Shown one piece after another: positions 23,287-34,489 of a stretch of 64,000 bases of DNA. A program made the position numbers and the translations under genes. Origin of the DNA: Petunia secreta (lineage: Eukaryota; Streptophyta; Magnoliopsida; Solanales; Solanaceae); assembly GCA_029990175.1 (NCBI GenBank), contig JARKIP010000035.1, positions 41,678,001-41,742,000 of the forward strand, read 5' to 3'. How positions within the stretch are numbered: position 1 is the stretch's first letter; every line of letters starts with the position of its first letter. Below the pieces are notes generated by a model that saw only the letters and a list, made by a program, of their open reading frames with translations, had not been told where the DNA came from and did no database searches.

Positions 23287-24035
23287 TGATACGAAATTAA
23301 AGACACAAAACAAAAATAACAAGATTGAAAGAAGAAAGGAAGACCCACTTTTGATTAGAAATTATTAGAGAAGTATATTTGGGAAAGATTAACCTAAACA
23401 CCACCTCTAATTATCCAAAAAAAGGAACCAACACTATTTGATCCTCAATTATATGGAATCAAATTGCAAATCAAGGACTAATGTGCTTAAGCAAACTAGC
23501 TTAGCCAATAACCTCACAATGTTAATAATCATCAAAAACTAACTACACTAATGACTAAAGTAGTTTATATAGTGTGTCACATTTTCCTTAATTACCCTTA
23601 ACAATGGACCTTCAAGTCATTAGCTACTATTGGGCTTTCTGATCCTCGTCTCAACGCGATCGTGCAGTAAAGGTCGCTATCGCACTGATCAATAAATCAT
23701 GGCCTCACGATCGCGGCTATGGTCACGCGATCTCGCAGGCGAAGGATTTCAACAAGCCTCTTGCGCGATCGCGTCTGTGGACGCGTGATCGCGCTTCATT
23801 TCCTTTTCATCTTCCGCGATCGCGTAGTTCTTCTTTCAAGGCCTTTGCGATCGCATCTGTGCACTCATGATCGCGATGAGTATTTTCAATACCAGAGGCA
23901 GTGAGCATGAAGAATTGCCCTGAAACCTCCAACACTTGCTCAATCAGCTCCATTTGTGCGAACATAGCCTGTAGCTGTTGCAACTCCCCTTCTTGGCTCC
24001 TAGTGAATTGTTTGGCCGAGCGTCGGGTTGCATCA
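23287..24035 (-). repeat. E 3' LTR with CGCGATCGCG-type array
   Basis: 749 bp; the minus-strand start is TGATGCAACCCGACGC at 24035 and the end is TTTCGTATCA at 23287. TATA-like CTATATAAAC lies on the minus strand near 23563. U3 holds a dense series of GCGATCGCG-like palindromes at about 23652-23882 where A and C elements carry AGGCG-NNN-CGCCT units. Confidence 0.75.
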
Positions 24036-24657
24036 TTCTTCCCGTCTTGAGAAGAATCCGTCCACGGATTTATTTGATCTTTGACTTCGAAGGGAGACAA
24101 GTCAGACACGTTGAACGTGTTGTGCACTTGGTAATTTCTTGGCAATTATTTGGAAAGTCCACCTTGTACGTGTTGTCATTGAGGCGCTCAAGGACTTGTA
24201 AGGGGCCATCGCCTCTAGACATCAATTTTCTCGTCCTCTTGTTTGGGAACCTATCCTTTCGGAAATGAGCCCACACCCAATCACCGGGCTCGAAGATAAC
24301 CTTCTTCCTTACTTTGTTGGCCTTCTTGGCAACTTCTTGATTTTTCTTCTCGAGTTGTTTCCTTACTTAATCATGAAGTTGCTTCATCTCTTGAGCTCTC
24401 ACCTTGACATCTAAGCTCAAGACAACATCACTAGACAAAGACGTAAGATCCAAGGGGATAAGGGGATTAAAGCCATACACAACCTCAAAAGGTCTCATGC
24501 AAGTAGATGTGTGCATGGTCCTATTATAAGTAAATTCAGTCAAAGGTAGATGTTCTTCCCAAAAAGCTAGTTTTCCCTTAACCATTGCTCTAAACATGGC
24601 ACCCTAGGTTCTATAAACAACCTCGGTTTGGCCAACGGTTTGGGGGTGGTAAGAAGT
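23807..24657 (-). pseudogene. E integrase C terminus and U3-encoded tail
   Basis: Fragments include a core-like GQTEVV end (24640), FNPLIPLDLTSLSSDVVLSL (24470), VWAHFRKDRFPNKRTRKLMS (24270), GDGPLQVLERLNDNTYKVDF (24210) and FNVSDLSPF (24110). The tail reads through the polypurine tract into U3 as QFTRSQEGELQQLQAMFAQM, a diverged form of the TRSQAK tail. Stops and shifts occur between the fragments. The catalytic half of integrase is missing. Confidence 0.75.
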
Positions 24658-25398
24658 TGATAAGACCCAAACCACGAGACCCTTCACTCGAAGCCAAGCT
24701 AGGGAGGTCCAACGAGTACACATACACTTGGTGAGGAAGGGACTAGAAGAAGGAAGCGTTTGGAAGCCATTCAGGGTGCTCAAAGTGCAAGGGGAGCAGC
24801 CCAGCGAACCAGGCGCCCCGCCTGCACCTTAGGCGCCTCCGCCCAGAGAGCACAGGGGCCAGGCGGACCGCCCCAATTTCAGGCGCACCGCCCAGCCAAC
24901 CCCACTGCCCAAAACGCACAAATGCGGGCGCTCTCCCCCAATCTTGGGCGCTCCGCCCGGGATGCTGAAGCACGTGATTCCTAGCTATGTTATGACTATT
25001 TTGACCCTACGTGGTCCTTTAATTCCTAAGCCTAAGTGTGGGCATTTTAGACCTTTCAAAGGGTGTCTAACAACACCTATAAATAGCTAGTTGTCTTATT
25101 ATTTTCATTAGCTTACCTTTGATGAAAAACAAACACTTGTGTTGAAGAGTTGAACTCTTATTGAATGACAAACCTTGAATTGGGACTTGTTCTTCCTCTA
25201 GTGGATCTAGATGAATTCCAATCCCCCCCGACCATTCTACTTGCGTGCTCACGTTAGCTCGAGGGTAGTTCCTTAGCGTAGGTATTCTTGACCTCCTCTC
25301 GGGGTGTAACGGAACAAGTTCTCCGTTGCTACTTGAGACTTGTGATCGAGATACGTCTCGTTCTTATCCTTTTTATTTTCCACGTTTGATTCTTATCA
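24658..25398 (+). repeat. A2 5' LTR
   Basis: 741 bp, TGATAAGA...TCTTATCA (8-bp inverted ends). TATAAATA at 25078-25085. Hairpin array at 24805-24962 (AGGCGCCCCGCCT, GGCGGACCGCC, GGCGCACCGCC, GGCGCTCCGCC). Confidence 0.9.
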
Positions 25399-26702
25399 GT
25401 TTGGTATCAGAGCAAGGTTCGGGTATCGTTCCTACGAACCCCGACCCATGATTCTTCGTGCCTAGTATCTTCTTTTAGTTTTCTTGTTGTTGAAGTTATT
25501 GGGAAAAAGAAAATTACAAAAAAATTGAAAAATTCAAAAATTCAAAAATTGGTGTAACTTTTTGGTGTTTGTGATTCTTGATATGGGTGTTATGGATTCT
25601 TGATTGTGATTGAATTCCCGTTGCTTGGGTACCAAAATTACTTGGATTGGTGAAGTTTGAAAAATTGAAACCCCAATTTTCCTTAAACCCTACCAAACCC
25701 TTGTTCTTGAGGAATTTGCTTGAATTTGAGTTGTGTGATTGTGGGGTTTTGGATTTGATTGCCGGGGATTGATCTACTTTTGAAAACGAACCATTTGCAC
25801 CTAATTTGGTGTGAATCGGAGTTGTATAACGTTGATTTTGAAGAATCGAAACCCACCTTTTTGACCCTTTTGAAAAATTGAGGAAACCCAACTTGAAACT
25901 TAAATCATGATTGTGCCTTGTTTATTGCTTGGTTGGGTGTGAAAATCATTGGGGTTTGGTGGTTATACCAAAATAAAACTTCGGGTACTTCGAATTTGGG
26001 AAGAACACGTTGGAATCGACCAAAAAGTTGGGTTGAAATCGAAGAACACGTTGATAAAATCCCAGGTGTTCTTCGTCCAGGCGCTCCGCCTAAAGCCTAG
26101 GCACCCCGCCTGACTTGTGCTTGCCCCAGGCGCTCCGCCTAAACCCCAGGCGCCCCGCCTGCCCGACCTCACTGACCAAGTTTTCAGGCGCTCCGCCTAA
26201 ATCCCAGGCGCCCCGCCTGACCAACCCCACTGCACCAAAAACTCAGGCGCTCTGCCCCAAGTCTTGGGCGCTCCGCCTAACATCCTGAAGGGTTGTTTTT
26301 GGGTAGTTTCTTCTAGGATTGCTTGTTCTTTGTTGCCTAATTTCTTATTAGTGCCTATCTGAGTAATCTTTCTACTTAATTAGCACTAATCCTTCATCGC
26401 TTTAGGTTATTCGTGCCATAGTTGGAGAATAGAAATCCAAAGAAGACTCGTAGTTTCTTTTGGTTCAAGTCCTCACTTCAAAGTGCCTAGCGTTCATTGA
26501 GTCCTATTAACTCCACTCACCCCGGAGTGTGCTTGACTCGTGAATAGTTTGGCTGAGTTGAGGGATTGCTACTCATCCACGTGAAGCTTTGGAACCACAA
26601 GTCGAGTGAAATACCCACCGTCACTATACGAGAGAGCCGAGTGATCTCAAGTGAGGGAGTGTGTGAGGTTGTTTTCTAACGTTTGTTACTTGTGTAGGTA
26701 CA
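25399..26702 (+). other. A2 primer-binding site and leader
   Basis: PBS TGGTATCAGAGC at 25402-25413. Non-coding leader of about 1.3 kb with a hairpin array at 26072-26284 and the pre-gag block (GTGAGGGAGTG at 26651, TTCTAAC, TTGTGTAG ending 26697) before GTACAATG. Confidence 0.85.
26072..26284 (+). repeat. Hairpin array in the A2 leader
   Basis: Four doublets, each AGGCGCTCCGCCT followed by AGGCGCCCCGCCT-like text about 10 nt later; the last doublet is GGCGCTCTGCC/GGCGCTCCGCCT. The middle triplets CTC and CCC match the A2 LTR type. Confidence 0.85.
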
Positions 26703-29700
26703 ATGTCTTCCGAAGGAGATGATTTTGCAAAGAGTGCCCTTGCTACTATCCTCGCCAAATTGGATAGTATGCACTTGAGGATTGAAAGCCTCGAAAGGGT
26801 GAACTCTAGTGCTCTAGTTGAGCAAGGGACTTCTAATGTCCCATCGGAAAAAGGGACCCCAAGTTTCCAAGTCGAGAAAGGGACCCCGAGTGTCCCGGTT
26901 GAAGTCTCAAGTACTCCTAACTTTACTCCGGAGCAAGTTAGCCATGTCATTGAATTGCTCAATCAACAACGGGCAAAGGAGGAGCGAGAGAGACTTGATC
27001 AAGTGTTGGGAAATACCCAACGAACGGGCATTCCCCGTATCTTGGATAACCCCCAAGAAACATTCCACTACCAAGGCCCATCCGAAATGTGCAACCTCTT
27101 GAGCAAGCCGATAAAGCTCAAGAAGGGGAGGAAGCCGATTATGGAGATGATATGTATGGGTTTGATGATCACTTTCAACCAAGGCGAGGTATGAATTGGG
27201 GTCGAAATGTGGATAGAGGTAGGGGCCGAGGTCGAGGGCCACCTATGGGTTATGTTGGAGGGAATGCTAGAAGGGAGTATGGTGTGAATGAAGATCACTA
27301 TGGGGGCCAACCGGAGCCTTTCCGTGGGGGTCGTGACGACACCAACATCAATAGTGTGAAGCTTAATCTCCCAACCTTTAAAGGGAATTGTGATCCGGCG
27401 GCTTATATTGAATGGGTGCTACACATGGAACGATTGTTTGACACAAATGAGATGACCGATGAGAAGAAAGGTACCTATGCTATTTCATCCTTTGAATCCT
27501 ATGCATCGACTTGGTGGGAATCCGTCAAGAGATCAAGGAGGAGAGCGGGGGTTCCCGTGAATGTGGGTTGGAATGACTAGAAGGGTATCATGAGTATCAA
27601 GTACATCACTCGTAGATGTCGGCAAGAGCAACTCAAGAAACTTTATGAGTTGAAGCAAGGTGTCAAGACGGTGCATGAATATTTTGATGAGTTTGAAAGA
27701 ACTCGAATGGCCTTAGATATGGACACCGAAGATGAGGAGCAAGCCGTGATCCGTTTTATGAATGGTTTGAGCTATGGCATAGCTTCACAATTGAGATTGC
27801 ATGCTTATCTTTCACTTCAAGAAGTTCTTGATGCCGCTATTCAAGCCGAGCAATGGCTTGAGAAAGAGAAGTCCAACCGTTACAAGAGCAATACTTCTAC
27901 CTCCATGAACAAGTCAAAGGATTGGAAAAATCCTACTCCCAATGCAAAATTCACAAATGCAAGTGGCCCTAGTGGAGCTAGCAAAGATGTGAAGAAGCCG
28001 TTTGAGAAGTACACACCCAATGCGGGAGGTAATTCTAAAACTCAATTGAATACTCCTACTTCTTCTTCTATTCAATGTCACAAATGCAAGGGGTATGGAC
28101 ACTTTGCTAAGGAGTGTCCTCCGAAGAGGACCATGGTTATTGTTGGTGACAATGCATATGAATAAGAGAGTGAACCGGAGGATGATGAGGGTGTAGAGGG
28201 AGATGAGGGAGTAGAGGAGGGTGATCTAGATGACACGGTGGAGGATGAGGAGCCTCATACTTTTCTAGTTGTGAGGAGGAGCCTAGGAGCTATGATTGTG
28301 GAGGATGGTGAAACCTTGCAAAGGGAAAACCTATTCCATGCTAGGTGTCGTGTTAAGGACGTTGTATGCTCTATGATCATTGACTCTGGGAGTTGTGCTA
28401 ATGTTGTGAGTCAATATCTTATAACCCAATTGAAGTTGCCTACCGTGAAGCATCCCAAGCCATATCGATTGCAATGGCTTAGTGAATGTGGAGAGCTAAA
28501 GGTAGTGAAGCAAGCAATGATCAAGTTCAAAATGGGTAGTTATGTTGATGAGCACTTGTTCGACGTTGTGCCCATGCAAGCTTGCCACCTTCTCTTTGGA
28601 AGGCCTTGGCAATTTGATCGACAAGCGGTCCATGATGGGCGTGTCAACACTTACACACTCCAACATGAAGGGAGGAAATTTGTGTTGAAGCCCCTAACTC
28701 CCAAGCAAGTGAGTGATGACTACAATAGGATGAGGGAGTTGAGGGAGGTGGCAAAGGCAAAGTCAATCATTGAGACTAGCCCTTTGTCCAAAAGCATGGT
28801 GGCAATCCCACCTTCTTCTTCTACCGGTGGCATTTGTGCCATGATGCAACCGGGCGAGATCTTAAAAGAAAATGATGGCACCAAATTTCTCCTATGCCTA
28901 GTGCACAAAGGTATGATCATAAACTCTAATTGTGATTTTTCTTCTAACCCTTTGCCTAGTGTGTTTGAGAATGTCTTGAAGGATTTTGGGGACATGTTCC
29001 CGGATGAGATGCCGGATGGATTACCTCATTTGAGGGGTATTGAACATCAAATAGACTTTGTTCCGGGATCTCAAATCCCAAACAAGCCGGCCTATAGGAG
29101 CAATCCCGAAGATACAAGAGAATTGCAAAGGCAAGTTGATGAATTGCTCACTAAAGGCTTGGTGAGGGAGAGCTTGAATCCTTGTGCCGTACCCGTGATC
29201 CTTGTTCCCAAAAAGGACGGCACTTGGAGAATGTGCGTTGATTGTCGGGCTATGAACAAAATAACGGTAAAGTACCGTCATCGTATTCCCCGACTTGATG
29301 ATATGTTAGATGAATTGAGTGGTTCATGTGTGTTTAGCAAAATTGACCTTAGGTCCGGCTACCATCAAATCCGGATGAAACCGGGTGATGAATGGAAAAC
29401 CGCATTCAAGACCAAATTTGGTCTCTATGAATGGTTGGTGATGCCCTTTGGGCTCTCCAATGCACCTAGCACTTTCATGAGGCTAATGAACCATGTTCTA
29501 AAGCCATTCATCAACAAGTTTGTGGTCGTCTACTTTGACGATATATTGATCTATAGCAAATCAATAGACGACCATGTTGATCACCTTAGGCAAGTGCTTG
29601 AAAAGTTGAGAGCCGAAAAGCTCTATGCTAATTTTAAAAAGTGTGCCTTTGGTGTTGAGAAGGTAGTCTTCCTTGGGTTTGTTCTTAGTGCCCAAGGATT

Positions 29701-31797
29701 GGAGGTGGATGAGTCTAAGGTAGAGGCCATACGTGATTGGCCTACTCCTACTACCGTGACTCAAGTGAGGAGCTTTCATGGTCTTGCTAGCTTTTATCAG
29801 CTATTTGTGAAAGACTTTAGCTCGATCGCCGCTCCACTCACCGAATTGGTGAAGAAAGACCAACCTTTTGTTTGGGGAGACCCTCAAGAGAAGGCCTTCC
29901 ATGAGTTGAAAAGTAGGTTGAGTACCGCCCCTCTATTGCAATTGCCCGACTTCGGAAAGGCATTTGAGGTTGAATGTGATGCCTCGGGGGTGGGAATTGG
30001 TGGTGTATTAATGCAAGATAGCAAACCCATCGCCTACTTTAGTGAGAAGTTGAAAGGGGCCTCCTTGAATTATTCTACATATGACAAGGAGTTGTATGCC
30101 CTTGTGAGAGCCCTTGCCCATTGGCAACACTACCTTTGGCCTCATGAGTTTGTGATCAAGAGTGACCATGAGTCACTCAAGCATTTGAGAGGCCAAGGGA
30201 AGCTCAATAAGAGACATGCCAAGTGGGTTGAATTCATTGAGTCCTTTCCCTATGTGATCCAATACAAGAAAGGAAAGGACAATGTTGTGGCGGATGCGCT
30301 TTCGAGAAAGTTTGCTCTAGCCACCACTCTCACCTCTAAGCTCATGGGTTTTGAGAGCATTAAATTGATGTATGCACATGACCCAAAGCTAAAGAGTGTC
30401 CATGACACTCTAGAGAAAGGGGAGAGAGTTGACAAATACCAATGGGTTAATGGATATATCTTCAAAAATGGTAGGGTGTGCATACCAGAGTCCTCTTGGA
30501 GAGAGTTACTTGTGCATGAGGCACATTGCGGGGGACTCATGGGACATTTTGGCACAAGAAAGACTTTGGCTATTCTTAAAGAACAATTTCATTGGCCAAA
30601 GATGGGGGTGCAAGTGGAAAAGTTTTGCAACAATTGCCTTGAGTGCAAGCGTGCTAAATCCAAAGCCCACCCCCATGGGTTGTATACCCCTCTCCCCGTA
30701 CCTACTAGTCCATGGTTGGATATCTCAATGGATTTTGTGATGGGATTACCAAGGACTAGAGGGGGCCATGATAGCATTTATGTTGTTGTGGATAGGTTTT
30801 CCAAAATGGCTCATTTCATTCCATGCAAGAAATGTGATGATGCACAACATGTTGCAACTTTGTTTATTGAAAATGTTTTGATGTTGCATGGTGTGCCTCA
30901 AACCATAGTGAGTGATAGGGACACAAAGTTCCTAAGTCATTTTTTGAGGTGTTTATGGGGTTCTTTAGGCACCAAACTCTTGTTCTCCACGTCCCACCAC
31001 CCACAAACCGATGGGCAAACGGAAGTGGTAAACCGAACCTTGGGTGCTCTTCTTAGAGCCATGACCTGAGGTAAGGCCGGGACTTGGATTGATCGTCTAC
31101 CTCTTATGGAGTTTGCCTACAATCGCACATTGCATAGCATGATAGGCATGACTCCATTCGAGTGTGTTTATGGATTTAACCCCTTGATTCCCCTTGATCT
31201 AACCCCTTTGCCAAGGGAAATGGTTGTTAATTTTGAAGGTAAAGCTAGAGCCAAGGCTTTGATGGAGGTACATGCTAAGGCGAAGAAGAACTTGGAGCAA
31301 GCCTATGCAAAGGTAGCCTCTAAGAAAAACAAGGGACGCAAGAAGGTGGAACTCAAGAAGGGTGACTATGTGTGGGTGCACTTCCGGAAAGAAAGGTTTC
31401 CAAACCTTAGAAAAGGGAAGTTGGCCCATTCCAAGTGCTTTCCAAGATAAACAACAATGCCTATGTGGTCGACTTGCCAAGTGAGTATCAAGTTTCTAAT
31501 ACTTTCAATGTTTGTGACTTGGTTCCTTTGGATGTAGGTAGTGAAGAGGTCGTGAATGATGATGAAGAGGTCGTGAATAAAGCCCCAATTTCGAGGACGA
31601 AATCCTCTCAAGAAGGGGAGGATGATAAGACCCAAACCACGAGACCCTTCACTCGGAGCCAAGCTAGGGAGGTCCAAGGAGTACACCTACACTTGGTGAG
31701 GAAGGGACTAGAAGAAGGAAGCGTTTGGAAGCCATTCCGGGTGCTCAAAGTGCAAGGGGAGCAGCCCAGCGAACCAGGCGCCCCGCCTGCACCTTAG
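26703..31797 (+). pseudogene. A2 gag-pol, lightly damaged
   Basis: Close relative of the intact A1 polyprotein. ATG at 26703. Gag N terminus, then a 1-nt loss near 27053; the frame resumes (27089) with R/G-rich GRNVDRGRGRGRG, STWWESVKR, CCHC knuckle CHKCKGYGHFAKEC (28077), protease IIDSGSCANVVS (28378), RT with VVYFDDILIYSKS (29525), RNase H with CDASGVGIGG (29970), integrase finger and core up to SDRDTKFLSHF (30910) and TDGQTEVVNR (31010). Breaks: stops at 27578-27580, 28163-28165 and 31067-31069, and a deletion of roughly 17 nt near 31427 that shifts the frame before the GPF segment. The last frame reads into the 3' LTR with PFTRSQAREVQGVHLHLV and stops at 31797. Confidence 0.92.
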
Positions 31798-32344
31798 GCG
31801 CCTCCGCCCAGAGAACACAAGGGCCAGGCGGACCGCCCCAATTTCAGGCGCACCGCCCAGCCAACCCCACTGCCCAAAAATGCACAAATACGGGCGCTCC
31901 GCCCGGGATGCTGAAGCACGTGATTCCTAGCTATGTTATGACTATTTTGACCCTACGTGGTCCTTTAATTCCTACGCCTAAGTGTGGGCATTTTAGACCT
32001 TTCAAAGGGTGTCTAACAACACCTATAAATAGCTAGTTGTCTTATTATTTTCATTAGCTTACCTTTGATGAAAAACAAACACTTGTGTTGAAGAGTTGAA
32101 CTCTTATTGAATGACAAACCTTGAATTGGGACTTGTTCTTCTTCTAGTGGATCTAGATGAATTCCAATCCCCCCCGACCATTCTACTTGCGTGCTCACGT
32201 TAGCAAGAGGGCAGTTGCTTAGCGTAGGTGTTCTTGACCTCCTCTCGGGGTGTAACGGAACAAGTTCTCTGTTGCTACTTGAGACTTGTGATTGAGATAA
32301 GTCTCGTTCTTATCCTTTTTATTTTCCGCGTTTGATTCTTATCA
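31623..32344 (+). repeat. A2 3' LTR
   Basis: 722 bp, TGATAAGA...TCTTATCA; TATAAATA at 32024-32031; array at 31773-31908. It lacks about 19 bp present in the 5' LTR, between two GGGCGCT words of the hairpin array. Confidence 0.9.
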
Positions 32345-33535
32345 CTCTCTTAGCCCTATGATGAGGTTCTTGCTCCTTTTCTTCTTGCATAGGCCGAGAA
32401 GATGTACTAGGATGGAACTTAAACTTTGCCCGGCAAGGTTCAAAGTCATAAGTTCTTTGCCTCTTGCGCACTTGGTACACATCCTTCACGAGATCATACC
32501 GCACCCTCGTGCCTTGCAACCACGCTTTTCCTAGCCATACACCATAATACTCCATGGGAAACACATCACACCAAACATATTCCTTGTAACTCCCATGAGA
32601 TATGAGTATCCGAGCCTCACTAGTGACCCAAACACCTTGATACTCATAAGGATGTTTCAATTTATAGCATGGTATCTTTAGTCTACCAACCCAAGAGTCG
32701 TTAACAAAATTACTGTAGACTTTGCTAATCTTGACCAAGCATCCCCCACTACCATTCACCTCAAAAATGAACCTACATTCACTCATGTCTTGTATAGTAT
32801 CAAACCCAAGAAAGCCATCACCCCCAAGTTGGGTTCTCCTTATTCCTCCACTAGTGGCAACACCACTAGAATAACCTCCACTTCCCGTCACTCTTCCAAC
32901 ATTAGAAGTGTTGTTGAAAGTCGAGGAAGGAGTACCACTATGGAACCCATAATTGCCTCTCGCCTTGGTTCCATAGCCTGTAGCACCACTCCTACCACCA
33001 CTACTAGAGCAATGCACCCCCATAACGGTAAGAGCAACACCATTTCTCCTTCCACCCTTCTCATGGGAACTAGAAGATGCAAACCTCCCATTTCCCACGG
33101 AACAACCACCACCTCCTCCCATACTAATGGAAGAACTTCTACTACTCCCTTGTACACCACAAGCAACACCAAGAGAAGATGCATATGAACAATTTCTATA
33201 ATCAACATCATCATCAACTCTATCTATGTCACTATCATGCTCTAATTAATCACAAGTAGAGTAAGTAGGATCAATGTACCTTAAAGCGTCACCATCTTCG
33301 ATTTCTTGACTTGGAGCGTATCATCACATTCTTCATCACAAGCCTCATAGTCTTCATCAATCCCACGATCATCATAGTGAATCGCTTCATCAACATAGGA
33401 GCCATGGTTTCCATCATCATAGTAATGGCCATCATCACCCTCGTAGGAACCATAGTCTCCATTATCACCATACGAGTCATAGCAACTCGCATCATCTCCG
33501 CATGAGCCATAATCCCCACAATCAACATCCGACAT
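32345..33535 (-). pseudogene. C3 polyprotein, N-terminal part with protease-like domain
   Basis: ATG complement at 33533-33535 (MSDVDCGDYGSCGDD). The first 80 residues are extremely rich in Asp, Tyr and Gly and unlike the N terminus of C1 or C2. One stop and frame change near 33280-33250 is followed by a Ser/Gly-rich linker that shares STFNNTSNVGRVTGSG with C1, then a protease-like domain: SECRFIFEVNGSGGCLVKI, VGRLKIPCYKLKHPYEYQ, DVFPMEYYGVWLGKAW and RKRQRTYDFEPCRAKF. The catalytic DSG position reads as unrelated residues. The open stretch 32319-33122 is 267 codons, its last few contributed by the A2 LTR. Confidence 0.6.
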
Positions 33536-34480
33536 TGTTGTAACACCAAAGAACAAAACCTCCCAAAAGTCACTCCCTCACGTGTATCACTCAATATATG
33601 TACACTCAAGAGCGAGGCCTTATCAACTTGGGAACCAAGGTAATCACAACTAGCATGTCCAAGTTAAAGTTCGGAGTGGAATTAATGAGACTCGATGTAC
33701 GGACGGCTATTTAAAGAGCACACTTGAGGCCAAAAGGAGTTCTACGACTCTTCTTTGAATTTTAATCTCCTCTACGCACGAATATCCTATACGCTAAAGG
33801 ATTAGTGTCTTTCAAGTAGGCCAATTACCTTCAAAACACTAACCAAGAGGTATGGAAGAAAACGGGACACAAAAAATTCGACTAGAATTGTCACCAAACG
33901 GATTTTGAATCGGATGAAATTTTGTTTGTGATCTACAAACTCATCATATTTAATGGTCCAATTGGAGTCATGATGTTTGGAAACTGTTCGGAAGCCGTTG
34001 CGAACGTTCTGTCCCAAAACTGGAATTCTGAAATTTTTTGGTTCTTCGCTATCGCGACCAAACGCGCGCGATCGCGAAGGGTTAATTTTTTCAAAAAAAT
34101 ATTTTGCTCTTCGCGATCGCGAAGGGTTTATCCCTGCACTTTCACAGCAGCTCAAAAATGGGTTTTTTTGGCGATTTTGCCAAATTTTTGGCTCGATTTC
34201 AACCCGAAACACAAAACCAACGATACCCAAAGGTGTATACAACTAATATCATCAATCCCCAATAGTTTTTCAACGACAAACAACAACAACAAGCTTCGAT
34301 TCAAGATTGAAGCGTTTTCAAGAATTTTCAAACTTTTGGATTTTGATTTTCGAAATTTTTGAATCGTAACACCAAAACACGAGATATGGGTATCAAAACA
34401 ACGGGAAGAAAGAACGGATTAATGAATTCAAGACATGAATTAATAATCCAAAAGGGAGAAAGTGAAACTCAAACCTTACA
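33536..34480 (-). other. C3 leader
   Basis: Non-coding leader homologous to those of C1 and C2 (shared text TACGCACGAAT near 33775 and TTAATGAGACTCGATGTACGG near 33685 complement family). CGCGATCGCG-type palindromes at 34047-34125. I could not find a PBS, so the LTR border near 34480 is approximate. Confidence 0.5.
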
Positions 34481-34489
34481 ATGGACTCA

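Larger units (their letters stand above)
23287..24657 (-). mobile_element. LTR retrotransposon E, 3' end only
   Basis: Minus-strand remnant: integrase C-terminal half, polypurine tract (complement 24036-24048, AAGACGGGAAGAA) and 3' LTR 23287-24035. It inserted into the Tekay protease fragment at 23286/23287. Its 5' part is replaced by A2 at 24658; the break lies inside the integrase core motif SYHPQT...GQTEVV. Confidence 0.75.
24658..32344 (+). mobile_element. LTR retrotransposon A2 (two LTRs, no TSD)
   Basis: 5' LTR 24658-25398, PBS 25402-25413, leader, broken gag-pol 26703-31797, polypurine tract 31610-31622, 3' LTR 31623-32344. Structure complete, but the flanking pentamers differ (GAAGT before, CTCTC after), and the left flank is E while the right flank is C3. 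The LTRs differ by about twenty substitutions and a 19-bp length difference. I infer recombination between two A-family copies rather than a simple insertion. Confidence 0.85.

Noticed and set aside
23652..23882. Dense GCGATCGC octamers resembling the cyanobacterial HIP1 repeat, suggesting contamination.
   Set aside because: The words lie inside a plant-type LTR (E), and again in C3, flanked by polypurine tract, coding tail and TATA box of gypsy elements.
24760..24984. Ala/Arg/Pro-rich frames across hairpin arrays (also at 31725-32036 and 48764-49018).
   Set aside because: They are products of the GC-rich array in U3, repeated in each LTR copy, not separate genes.
24653..32349. Target-site duplication around A2.
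   Set aside because: The pentamers GAAGT and CTCTC do not match at the LTR borders or with one-base shifts.
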